This document shows, piece by piece, positions 45,705-54,699 of a DNA stretch of 64,000 bases (the first letter of the stretch is position 1; every line of letters starts with the position of its first letter). This DNA is from Sthenelais limicola (taxonomy: Eukaryota; Annelida; Polychaeta; Phyllodocida; Sigalionidae). The DNA is taken from assembly GCA_942159475.1 (NCBI GenBank), contig OW804095.1, forward strand, positions 89,231,740 to 89,295,739. Direction: 5' to 3'. The notes beneath the pieces are model-generated. The model was not told where the DNA came from, made no database searches, and saw only the letters and a program-made list of their open reading frames with translations. The position numbers and the translations under genes are program-made.

Positions 45705-47351
45705 ATGGAAAACATGGAGATAACGGCAAAACCAGACCCGGAGGATCCAAGTAAGGTTTCTGATTCTATTGAAAAAAAACTTTTGCGCAAAAACGAAGAT
45801 GAACTGATAGCAAATGTGAAATCTGTAGATGGGATAGTTCACTTTAAGGAAGAAGATATTTCAATGATGGGAAATATAATCGACAGTGCGAATCTCGAAG
45901 ATACAGTAGAGGGTTGCGAGGGAAGCGAGGGGGACATAACGGATCATTCGCCAAATCCCCAGGCACCAGCGCCCAGCGACAGTGGCAATGATGCTATTAA
46001 TAGCCCAGTCGCAACCTCCCAGGCACGCAGTGAGGAGAGGCTTAACGACGATCTAAGCCTAGATAGTTCTATAATATTTCATACACCGATGAAATTAGTT
46101 GAGGAACATCTAGATGATCTATCACAAGCGTGTAATAGCCCCAAAGTTATCGTATTTGATGATGTCTCTAGAAATAGTCTAATTGAAGATATTACGAAAG
46201 AAGTTCTGGCTAATATTACCGGCCATTTTGGGAACGGCAAAAATGCTTTCCCGACGAGTTCACTAGTGGGAAGAGTCACAGAGTTAGAAAAAACAATATT
46301 CTTCAACAAATTCTCAGAGAAAGAGAAGAAAAATGAACAGATTAAAGGTGATGTAGAATCTGACAGTAACATGAGTTGGGAAGAAAGGGCTGAGAAAATA
46401 GAAACAATGTTGGAGGACTTGAAAGGAGATGTAAACAGTTCGATCGAGAAAATTAGATTACACATAGATGACCAGATCGAAAATATAGCTGCTGCTCATG
46501 TGTTTGATTATGCGGAGACACAGGAGAGGATTGATAAAGTAGTGGAAGAAAAAGATAAAATCGTAGAAAAAATCGCAGAGATTGAAAATCAGCTTGACAA
46601 GAATAATAAAGAAAAGAAAAAGTGGTTAGCTCCTTCTCTAGAAGATAGTACGAACTTTATTATTGTGGAAGAAGTTCCTGAAACATGGATGCTCGACAAT
46701 GGTGGACCAAGACACGAGGAAATGAAAAACTCTAGCATAAATGATTTATATTTTCTGGAGAATACGAAAGAAAGCATTCTTACCATCCTCTCTTATGCAT
46801 ATGAAGAAATCAGCCTAGATCACATTGTCAGAGCGTATAGGATTGGAATGCCTAGTATCCACAGAAAGAGGGCTATTTTTGTGGAGTTTGATTCTTCCGA
46901 GAGGAAGAAACAGATTGTAAATAAGGCAAAAAACATCAGAAGTGTCCCCAGATTCCAAAAAGTATGGTTAAATAGAAAGGGACCGGAGTTAAAAGACCAC
47001 GATTATTCCATTCTACACGGCTGTTTTGAACTGTTGAGATTGAGAAATAAACCTGTTGAGCTGATGGTAAATCACTTGAGAATAGGTGATAGCAGCTATA
47101 ATGTCGATGATCTTCACAAATTACCATCGGGCTGCAGACCCGAAGATGTTAAACACGTCCCAGTGGGGGAAAATGGTTTGGGATTTGCTGGACCATACAG
47201 TTTTCTCTCAAATTTCCATGCATCTGCTTTTTACTACGACCAAAAAGTTTATGCCAACGTGGAAACCGCTTTCCAAAGTCTTAAGGCGGAGCACCACGGT
47301 AAACCAAAGATGGCGGCCGCCATGGCAAAAGTTGATGGCCGGTTGACGTGA
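45705..47351 (+). CDS. LINE B ORF1: coiled coil, RRM-like region and start of NADAR
   Basis: 548 codons from ATG 45,705 to a TGA. Residues 1-120 are acidic and Ser/Pro-rich. About 190-310 is charged and helical (EERAEKIETMLEDLKGDV, KIVEKIAEIENQLDKNNKEK), a long coiled coil. About 315-450 matches the LINE ORF1 RNA-binding fold in outline (FIIVEEVPETW, VRAYRIG, KRAIFVEFDSSERKKQI, VWLNRKG). The linker SYNVDDLHKLPSGCRPEDV parallels the one in LINE A. NADAR then starts: GFAGPYSFLSNFHASAFYYD and the glutamate motif NVETAFQSLKAEH. The frame ends at a one-base slip at about 47,340, and the rest of NADAR lies in the next frame. The start codon is the first ATG pair (MENMEI) after the leader. Expected role: RNA coat of the retrotransposition particle. 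Confidence 0.88.
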   Translation: MENMEITAKPDPEDPSKVSDSIEKKLLRKNEDELIANVKSVDGIVHFKEEDISMMGNIIDSANLEDTVEGCEGSEGDITDHSPNPQAPAPSDSGNDAINSPVATSQARSEERLNDDLSLDSSIIFHTPMKLVEEHLDDLSQACNSPKVIVFDDVSRNSLIEDITKEVLANITGHFGNGKNAFPTSSLVGRVTELEKTIFFNKFSEKEKKNEQIKGDVESDSNMSWEERAEKIETMLEDLKGDVNSSIEKIRLHIDDQIENIAAAHVFDYAETQERIDKVVEEKDKIVEKIAEIENQLDKNNKEKKKWLAPSLEDSTNFIIVEEVPETWMLDNGGPRHEEMKNSSINDLYFLENTKESILTILSYAYEEISLDHIVRAYRIGMPSIHRKRAIFVEFDSSERKKQIVNKAKNIRSVPRFQKVWLNRKGPELKDHDYSILHGCFELLRLRNKPVELMVNHLRIGDSSYNVDDLHKLPSGCRPEDVKHVPVGENGLGFAGPYSFLSNFHASAFYYDQKVYANVETAFQSLKAEHHGKPKMAAAMAKVDGRLT

Positions 47352-47671
47352 AACGAATGGGGGATAAAATAGTAGCTAGTGAAGACTGGAAGAAGCAAGA
47401 AGATGAACTACTGGAGAAACTCGTATTTAATAAATTCGCGCAGAATGGGAACCTTAGAGAGAAGTTTCTCTCTTCAAAACACGATTTGTATTATGAATTT
47501 ACGACATCCCACAAGTGGGGTGTGGGAAGCCACCACCCGGGCGTCCAGATCCAAGATGGCGCTCGAAAAGTCGTAGACCCTAAACTACTGAGAGGTGACA
47601 ACCGATTCGGTATCATACTTACAAGCGTGAAGAAGAAGCTTCGTAAATATTTTAAAGTAACACAGAAATAA
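47348..47671 (+). pseudogene. LINE B ORF1 continuation: C-terminal half of NADAR
   Basis: It reads in the frame reached by a one-base shift from ORF1 and overlaps its end. VKRMGDKIVASEDWKKQEDE, then FNKFAQNGNLREKFLSSK and YYEFTTSHKWGVGSHHPG give the KF-x-QN and W-G-x-G hallmarks of NADAR. They fall in the positions where LINE A has KFEQNEQL and YYGCGYHL. The stop is at 47,671, 14 nt before the next ORF. The break may be a simple deletion of one G in a GG/GGG run, or programmed frameshifting. I favour a mutation, since LINE A has no such break. Confidence 0.85.
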
Positions 47672-47685
47672 GCTAAATCTCAACA

Positions 47686-48396
47686 ATGACAGACATGTTG
47701 GTCCTTATGGACTCCCGTGGAAGAGGAATCTACCAAATTATACATCGACAATGTCCTAGCCTAAGGTTGAAGGTTGTTTCCATAGGTGGAGCCACGCCAT
47801 TAAGACTAGCAACTGAGGCCCGCCGCACGTTATATCTCACTCGGCCAAGGATTATAATCATGGCGGCTGGAATATGTTCTATTACTAAAAGGAACAAATT
47901 CAACGATAAGTGTCAAATCTCGCTTCAACATGAAAACATTATATTATTCGAAGAATATATAAGGTCAGAAATAGCAGAAGTGAGAGCTCTCCTGACAGAG
48001 TCGTTGCCTCCCAACCTACCGACACCCTTAGTGTCCATTGCTACTACAATAGGCATAGATATTAACAAATATAACACTTTTCTGGGTAATTTAAAAGGTA
48101 CAACTGCTGACAAATATCCATTCCACGTTCAAAAGGAATTAAATAATCGCATCTTTTTATTTAATTCGATAGCTCGTGAGACGAACAATGTAGCTGGGAT
48201 ACCATCATCACACATTGCCCAGTTTGTACACAGGTGTAAACCAAAGAGGAAGAAGAAAGAGGACACTGAAGCCAAATACACCACATTCTACTCGCAGTTA
48301 TCTGAAGATGGGTGCCACTTGGGTGAGGAACTCAAGGAAAAGATTGGACTTCAACTCCTGAAATCGTATAATATTATTCTTGACAATATGTCATAA
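47686..48396 (+). CDS. LINE B SGNH-like second ORF
   Basis: 236 codons, starting 14 nt after ORF1. MTDMLVLMDSRGRGIYQI gives block I with Asp-Ser. VVSIGGATPL supplies the block II glycine. IIIMAAGICSIT aligns with LINE A LAGINELT, but the oxyanion asparagine is replaced by cysteine. LSEDGCHLGEEL retains the block V aspartate and histidine. So the serine-aspartate-histidine set is kept while the block III asparagine is not; the enzyme may be altered or only structural. A basic patch (KPKRKKKED) lies at about residue 185. The position between ORF1 and ORF2 equals that of the LINE A hydrolase. Esterase domains are known in CR1/L2 ORF1 proteins, but a free-standing middle ORF is unusual. Confidence 0.82.
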   Translation: MTDMLVLMDSRGRGIYQIIHRQCPSLRLKVVSIGGATPLRLATEARRTLYLTRPRIIIMAAGICSITKRNKFNDKCQISLQHENIILFEEYIRSEIAEVRALLTESLPPNLPTPLVSIATTIGIDINKYNTFLGNLKGTTADKYPFHVQKELNNRIFLFNSIARETNNVAGIPSSHIAQFVHRCKPKRKKKEDTEAKYTTFYSQLSEDGCHLGEELKEKIGLQLLKSYNIILDNMS

Positions 48397-49183
48397 AGTA
48401 AGTGGGTAGAGGCCGAGTTATTGATAACTAGCGTTTTCAGAATGTGGTTGGATATTTCTCGGTCATTACTTTACTTTATCATCAAATAATATTATAATAA
48501 TTAAGGCTCATAGATACTAACAATATGAGATGATTTATTGGCTCTCCTCTACTCGACTTTTCTATCCATCATTTAAAAGTCCACATCGGTCGCCAGATCA
48601 CAATACAGAAGAACAAATATATAAATATATCCATAAACATTTAATCAAAACTATATTGACATTAATTGAGACCATATTCTTGGTGGACTGAATTTTATGA
48701 TTAGAAATATTATTTCTGATTATTACATAAAGTGGTTGAGGTGACTACTTATTGAAATATACATTGGAACCGTCAAATTGAAATAACTAAAGTGTAATGG
48801 GTTGGTGTTAAATGCAGAGTAGCTCTTATTAGGTCGGACAAATATCAATTATTAAAGGTGATTCCCATTGTTCAGTTAAACAATGAGTGATTATAAATGT
48901 AGCTTAAATGATGATTAAATGATGCTAGTAGGGAAAAAAATTTCTCAATTATAGATAGAGAATTGAAAGATTTGTACTTTGTAGATAAGTATATAGTCTT
49001 AGTAGATGAAAATGGGGTACAATATATATCCTGAAGAGATGCTGTTCGTATTGATTGTATTTTTGAAGTTTTTAAACAAAGGTATGTTGTATATAGATTT
49101 ATCTAACTGGTGCCACCTAGTATTCCTTCGAAGGTGGGGAACCTCTAAAAAGAGGAAGAAAATACTTAAAATTACAATTTTTA
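48397..49183 (+). other. LINE B spacer between SGNH ORF and ORF2
   Basis: About 790 bp, very AT-rich, without recognised repeats. A 62-codon frame (49,006-49,194) ends 11 nt inside the start of ORF2 and has a basic end (KKRKKILK). Such an overlap could allow termination-reinitiation into ORF2, but there is no sign of conservation in LINE A. Confidence 0.5.
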
Positions 49184-52141
49184 ATGGGTTGTAATTATAA
49201 AGTAAATAATACGATTAACAAAGGTTTAATCGAGATTGAAGACTTCAGAAAGTCTAAAGGGGTAAAGGTAGTTACATGGAACGTCAGAAGTGTTCTAAAT
49301 AAGGTTATTAATGTACATAGTTTTCTATCCCAATCTAAGGTAGATATATTGGGATTACAGGAAACCTGGCTAAGTGAAAATATTCCTGATCAACAAGTAG
49401 CTCTGAAAGGTTATGAAATAGTGAGAGGGGATCGGAAATCAGGGAAAAAAGGTGGAGGTTTAATGCTTTACATTAACAACAATTGGGATATTGATGTGAA
49501 ATCATACGAAAAACTTAATATATCTAATAGGGATATAGAGGCCCAAGTTATATCATGTAAAAGGGGGTTTATTAAAAGATTATCTGTCGTTAATGTCTAC
49601 AGACCGCCAGGGGGGGATCTGGAAGAAGCCAATAAGTACTTGAGGCATATTGTCTCAGAAATAAGAAGAAAAGAAGAAATATATGTTATAGGCGATTTTA
49701 ACATTGATTATAAAAAATCGGTAGAAATAGGATCATCCAAGACCACTGCATTTTTTAATATTTTCTCAGGATTGAACATGACACAATATATAAATGGGGA
49801 TACTAGATCGTCCAAAAAATCTTCTTCTACATTAGATCATATTTACTCGAATAGTGATTATATTATGAGTTGTGGAACTATTAACGACAATTCTAGTGAT
49901 CACATTCCGGCATTTGTGATTAAAAAGAAGGGTAAAAATATATATGAAAAAGTCTCATTTAAAGCGAGAAACACAAAAAACCTGGATATGAAAATACTAC
50001 AGGAAATTTTGAGAAATGAGAAGTGGGACGATCTATATAAGGCGGAGACAGATGTAAATGAGGCGTGGAATATGATATATAGTAGAATAAATAAATTTCT
50101 TGATAGGATGTGTCCTATAAAGGAATTTAGAGGTGTTAAGTCTAAACCCCTATGGTATACCAAAGATATTATAAACTTATCGAAAAGCAGGGATAAAGCA
50201 TTTGTAAAGGCAAAGAAATCAGGTAGGAGTGAGGATTGGGACGAAGCTAAGAAAATGAGAAATAAAATGAATTCTACACTAATAAAAGCTAAAAACGAAT
50301 TTACTAAAACTCAATTAAAAGAGAATTATAGGGACCCTAAAAAGTTATGGGAAATTATTCAACCTCTTATAAACCCATCGAAATCCAAATCTAATAGTGT
50401 CATTAGAATAAAGGAAGTTGGGGAAAAAGGAGGAGAACATTGTAACATAGATACAGATAATAGTCCAAATCTGCTCAATGATTTCTTTGCCTCGGTGGGT
50501 GATGTTTTAGCCTCTAAGATAGAGGAGCCTGATTATGATGAAAAATGTAAATATGATGTTGATAAAGCTATAAATATACCAAGTGATGTTGAATTTAAAT
50601 TTGCAAAAATATGCCCATCTACAATAGTTCATTTTCTTAGGAAATCCAGTGATTCAAAATCATCTGGAATACCTTATATGCCTACATCAATTCTTAAAAT
50701 ATGTTTAATGACACTTTCCACGCAGTTAGCATATTTGTTTAATAAGTCAATAGAAAGTGGTATAATTCCAGAATTTTTTAAAGAGGCTACTATTACGCCT
50801 CTTTATAAATCTGGCCCAAAGGATTCAGCGTCGAATTACAGGCCTATATCTGTGATTGTACTGCCTGCAAAAATATTGGAAAAATGTATCCATTTACAAC
50901 TTTACGAATACTTTGAAGAGAATCATTTACTGTATGATAAACAATTTGGTTTTCGCTCAGGAATTTCCATATCTGATGCACACCATAATATGTTTAATGA
51001 TATTTACAATGCAATTAATAACAACGATTATATTGAAATGGCCTTTTTAGATTTTAAAAAGGCGTTTGATACGGTTAATCATGATATTCTTTTACATAAA
51101 CTAGAAAAATATGGTATAAAAAATGACTCTTTAAAATGGTTTGAGAATTATCTTTCTTTAAGGAAACAAAAAGTCTTAGTGAATAATGTTTTATCAAATG
51201 AGAAAGGGGTAAATTGTGGTGTTCCCCAAGGAACTTCCCTTGGTCCTTTAATGTTCAGTATATATGTTAATGATATTTATAAATGTGCTATTAAATCCAA
51301 AATTCAGTTATTCGCTGATGATACGGTTCTGTACAATGTTAATCAGTCATATATTACTCTTGGAGAAGAATTACAATCTGATCTTCAGAACATACATTCG
51401 TGGTGTAAAATTAATAAAATTTCTCTTAACATTGAGAAATGTAAATTGATGAAAATTAATTCCGGTAGATCATCTAAAGCTAAGGATTTGAACAATTATC
51501 AATTTGGAGAACATGAAATAGGACATACGGATGAATATACTTACTTAGGACTGTTAATCGATTCTAAACTTACTTTTCAATCTCATTTGAAAAAGAAAAT
51601 AAATGTTATTCAAAATCAGAGTAGACTACTCTCAAAATCAAGACATGTTTTCACGGAGAAAATGTTTTTGAACTTGTATAAGGTAATGGTTATTCCCCAC
51701 ATGGATTTTGGGGACACAATATATAATGGGACTAATAATAAGGCATTGTTAAATAAGTTACAAGTATTGCAAAATAATATTATAAGAAGGGCAAAGTTCT
51801 TGGATAAAAGAACAAATGTAGTAGAATTGTCAAAGGAACTGGGTATTCCTCCTCTGGATAAAAGAAGAGAGGCTCATATATTGGAGATAGCTTTTAAAAA
51901 ATCTTTAATAACCGATAACATTGATTCAAATAAAAGGGATCTAAGGTCGAATAAAGGTAACAAAAAGAAAATGCTTAAGATAATAACTCCACATTCGGAG
52001 AGAATAAAAAGATCATTCTTGTATAAAGCATCTTTCTTATGGAACTCAGAAAATAATAAATTTTTTGAGGGTCACCAGGTAGAAGACTTGGTCAATTTCA
52101 GATTGTATCTGAAAAATGATTATATGGTTCAAAATGATTAA
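49184..52141 (+). CDS. LINE B ORF2: endonuclease-reverse transcriptase, intact
   Basis: 985 codons without interruption. The AP-like endonuclease spans about residues 25-245: TWNVRSVLNK, LQETWL (about 58), KKGGGLMLYI, VYRPPGG, VIGDFNIDY (about 169), LDHIYSNS and SSDHIPAF (about 236). It would nick target DNA. The linker has the KPLWYTKDI block. RT spans about 480-800: FFKEATITPLYKSG, NYRPISVIVLPAKILEK, KQFGFRSGISISDA, FLDFKKAFDTVNHD (motif A, about 622), CGVPQGTSLGPLMF (motif B, about 679) and LFADDTVLYN (motif C with both aspartates, about 709), then YTYLGLLIDSKL. The C-terminus has FLWNSENNKFFEG. Every catalytic residue I can place is present, so this protein should be active. The clade is CR1/L2-like by motif wording; a tree would be needed to place it exactly. 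Confidence 0.95.
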   Translation: MGCNYKVNNTINKGLIEIEDFRKSKGVKVVTWNVRSVLNKVINVHSFLSQSKVDILGLQETWLSENIPDQQVALKGYEIVRGDRKSGKKGGGLMLYINNNWDIDVKSYEKLNISNRDIEAQVISCKRGFIKRLSVVNVYRPPGGDLEEANKYLRHIVSEIRRKEEIYVIGDFNIDYKKSVEIGSSKTTAFFNIFSGLNMTQYINGDTRSSKKSSSTLDHIYSNSDYIMSCGTINDNSSDHIPAFVIKKKGKNIYEKVSFKARNTKNLDMKILQEILRNEKWDDLYKAETDVNEAWNMIYSRINKFLDRMCPIKEFRGVKSKPLWYTKDIINLSKSRDKAFVKAKKSGRSEDWDEAKKMRNKMNSTLIKAKNEFTKTQLKENYRDPKKLWEIIQPLINPSKSKSNSVIRIKEVGEKGGEHCNIDTDNSPNLLNDFFASVGDVLASKIEEPDYDEKCKYDVDKAINIPSDVEFKFAKICPSTIVHFLRKSSDSKSSGIPYMPTSILKICLMTLSTQLAYLFNKSIESGIIPEFFKEATITPLYKSGPKDSASNYRPISVIVLPAKILEKCIHLQLYEYFEENHLLYDKQFGFRSGISISDAHHNMFNDIYNAINNNDYIEMAFLDFKKAFDTVNHDILLHKLEKYGIKNDSLKWFENYLSLRKQKVLVNNVLSNEKGVNCGVPQGTSLGPLMFSIYVNDIYKCAIKSKIQLFADDTVLYNVNQSYITLGEELQSDLQNIHSWCKINKISLNIEKCKLMKINSGRSSKAKDLNNYQFGEHEIGHTDEYTYLGLLIDSKLTFQSHLKKKINVIQNQSRLLSKSRHVFTEKMFLNLYKVMVIPHMDFGDTIYNGTNNKALLNKLQVLQNNIIRRAKFLDKRTNVVELSKELGIPPLDKRREAHILEIAFKKSLITDNIDSNKRDLRSNKGNKKKMLKIITPHSERIKRSFLYKASFLWNSENNKFFEGHQVEDLVNFRLYLKNDYMVQND

Positions 52142-52633
52142 AGTAAAAAGACAGTTCTGACAAATGTCAGTTAATGATTAAACCATATATATATCTGTAC
52201 ATTATTGAGTTTTTATATTAAAACTCAATAATAGTTTCATCTTTTCAAGCCTGTAAGTCTTGTATGCATGTACTGTTGAAAAGTGGGATTAATCTGCTAT
52301 ATAATGTCATCAAGGAGTGTAGTTTACCTTGTTATATATAAGGAACTTTTAAGTTGCTAAAAACAAAAGCAAACTACTTTTAAATTTGTTTTATTGAGAA
52401 ATGATTGTACATAGTTATTAAGAGTTGGTATGAATATACCATGATTCATAATATAGTGTAATTCCAGAAAGATCAAATATGTTGAAAAGACCTGACTATG
52501 CACATTCTAGTAAGAGAAGAGTTGTAATAATAATGTCGAAGCATACGGGCACTCTAAGAAAAACAATGGTTTCATTGACTGAGTCATGACCCTTTTCTAT
52601 GAAATGTACGATGAATTGGAAATAAAAACACTT

Positions 52634-52652
52634 ATATATATATATATATATA
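52634..52652. repeat. (TA)n tract at the LINE B 3' end
   Basis: Ten TA units shortly after AATAAAAAC, 24 bp before the 3' target-site copy. Short simple repeats instead of long poly(A) are usual at CR1/L2 3' ends. Confidence 0.85.
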
Positions 52653-52675
52653 CATAAAAATGCTAGTGAGAGGTT

Positions 52676-52699
52676 AATTACCTTTGTGCTAACAAGCAG
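52676..52699. repeat. Candidate target-site duplication of LINE B, 3' side
   Basis: Matches 45,111-45,134 at 23 of 24 positions. Confidence 0.7.
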
Positions 52700-54010
52700 G
52701 AGGAACGCACAAACAGGAGATATCGATTTTACATTTAATGTGGCTCCTCATAACAGGACTGAAATGAAATAAGAATTATGTAGATATAGGCGTTAAATTA
52801 AATGAAAGCGCATCAAAAGCTGAATATTTTATGAATAAAGCTGAACATCTCTAGGCTCATCTCTGCGTAATCAGGCCTATTGATAACTTACTCCTGTTAT
52901 ATAGTACAAAAATTGTTTGGGTAGGCTACTGGTATTTTATTCATGAAATGGAATGGAATGAAATCACATGTAATGGGGCCGGAAAGCCATTCAGGAGAAG
53001 AGGGGGAGCTTACACACAGGAGAGGAGAGTGTGTTAGGAGGAGGAGGTATACGACCTACAGAAACATTACTTCAGTTATAATAGAGGTATAAGACCTTGA
53101 GGTATAGACCTACAGACACAAGTAGTAGTTACAAGTCTCACACATTCCATTTTTTTTGTCTTTTTAGCCAACAATAAAACCAGAGAATTAAACAAACAAG
53201 AAGGAGAACAATCAGTCCGCAAAGATACAAACAAAGAATATGTCATCACTAAACACAAACCGATCTCAATCAGTAGAACTAGACTGGGACCAAATCAGAA
53301 TCAATCATTACGTGACAAAGTTCCAAAAGGGTATGTGAACATCAGTTATCAATCAAGTCTATAGTCTACCTTATCTTAAAAGAAGTGACATAAATATAAT
53401 ATAATTCACTCTTTGTTAATGGTAAACCCATGTTCTGAAAGTTTGTCAAAGACCAATTTGAGATGATGTGCATGCTCCTCTTGTGTTTTAGATTAATTAA
53501 ATCACTAGATCATACACTTAACATACTCTTAACCACCTATACCCAGTTCTCCTTCATAGCTCATACAGCACAGACCATGTTTTAGCATGGTTGGCAGTGC
53601 TGGTCTTCTGTTGAGACATCACAGAGCAATTTATCCTAGATTATCTGGCCAAGTCTGAAGCAACACTCTATTTCCTATAAATAGATTCTGGCTGTACGGC
53701 AAGTTCCGATTTACCATAACTCGTAGGGCAAGCCTGGGATCAAGCAAACCTTAGCGTTCAAATCAAATACTTTCAACAATCCAGGGTCTCCCAGTCATAT
53801 AGATGTAAATCTACATGTTGTGTGGGACAGAGCAACTAAATTTGGCATGTCACTCGTCGGACTTCTCGTTGTGTACTTTTTTATTGAGAAAGAGATCAGC
53901 TCGGAAATTTCTCTCTATGCATACCATTTCAATCTGTATGTAACCGAACTGGAGCTCTCTGTGTGAATTGATCTCTTGCTAGGCCAGGGAAAGAAGAATC
54001 TGATGGCTTT
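52700..54010. other. No recognisable gene
   Basis: May contain upstream parts of the transposase-like gene's own element, displaced by LINE B. No inverted terminal repeat could be identified. Confidence 0.35.
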
Positions 54011-54014
54011 GGAG

Positions 54015-54290
54015 TAACAACTTGGGAAGGGGAAGGGGAAGGGACAGGGATAGGGAATTTTCTTCTGACGAATCATGAGAATTAGCTGCTTCTGAAGACT
54101 CTGAGGAGGAGGAGGAGGAGGAGGAGGTTGTAGGGGAGCCTCAAGCAAGAGGGAGAGGTAGGGGTAGAGGAACAGTTAGGGGAAGGGCAAGGGAATCTTC
54201 AGAATCTTATTTTGATGCTGGGGTTGCACCTCCTCCAGCAAAGAGAGGTAGGCAGAGAGGCAGGGAAAATTTGCAAGAGGCAGCTCCATA
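54015..54290 (+). pseudogene. Acidic and RGRGR-rich coding fragment
   Basis: A frame reading RGRGRDRDREFSSDES, a TGA stop, then ELAASEDSEEEEEEEEVVGE, RGRGRGRGTVRGRARESSES and KRGRQRGREN, ending in TAG at 54,290. An acidic block followed by AT-hook-like RGR repeats occurs at N-termini of several transposases and Gag-like proteins. No catalytic domain follows directly. It may belong with the fragment at 54,442. Confidence 0.4.
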
Positions 54291-54441
54291 GGGAAGGGGC
54301 TGACTGCTTTTTATTACTGGTTTTATTACTGATTATTAATTTTTATGACTGATTATTAATGTTGTTAACCTTTTACTCCCAGGCTCCAGGTAATAGACCT
54401 ACCTAGTCCCTACCTAGGTCTATACATAGACTACACTCCGC

Positions 54442-54651
54442 ATGGCTAAAGGTAGACGTCCCACCATCACAAAGTTGGTCCTCTCTGACCTCCTCTGGTT
54501 TCTGAAGTTTTTACCCCATTACAATGGAAGAGCTATTGTCCCTTCCACACAGGTTGCCAGAACCATTAGTATGTACATGCTGAATTATGTATATCAAAAT
54601 CTTCAATGTGCTTCGATGTATAAGCGAAGAGAATTATATGCCCAAATATGA
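54442..54651 (+). pseudogene. Fragment resembling the RNase H entry of a DIRS-like RT
   Basis: 69 codons with RRPTITKLVLSDLLWFLKFL followed by PHYNGRAIVPST. A D-L-x-W-F-x-x-F-L-x-x-x-NG pattern is typical of the start of RNase H in DIRS/Ngaro-type tyrosine-recombinase retroelements and some Ty3 elements. RT and recombinase are absent. A 27 bp phrase from its end (GCTGAATTATGTATATCAAA and AATCTT) is repeated at about 54,891, so the locus has been rearranged. The call is tentative. Confidence 0.4.
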
Positions 54652-54699
54652 AATTTCAACAATTTAAATGTTAAGTCTGCGTTTGTTGTTGTAATGCTG

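Larger units (their letters stand above)
45135..52675 (+). mobile_element. LINE B: nearly intact NADAR/SGNH retrotransposon
   Basis: 7.54 kb between 24 bp direct repeats. The order is a 0.57 kb leader with a tandem duplication, ORF1 with NADAR (45,705-47,671, one frameshift), an SGNH-type ORF (47,686-48,396), a 0.79 kb AT-rich spacer, ORF2 endonuclease-RT (49,184-52,141) and a 0.53 kb 3' UTR. It ends with AATAAA, a (TA)n tract at about 52,634-52,652 and a short unique tail. ORF2 and the SGNH frame are completely open, so insertion was recent. The plan is the same as LINE A on the other strand 13 kb away, though the sequences are far diverged. Confidence 0.88.

Noticed and set aside
53915..54148. 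Proline-rich minus-strand frame
   Set aside because: Shadow of a GAG-triplet run encoding glutamates on the plus strand.
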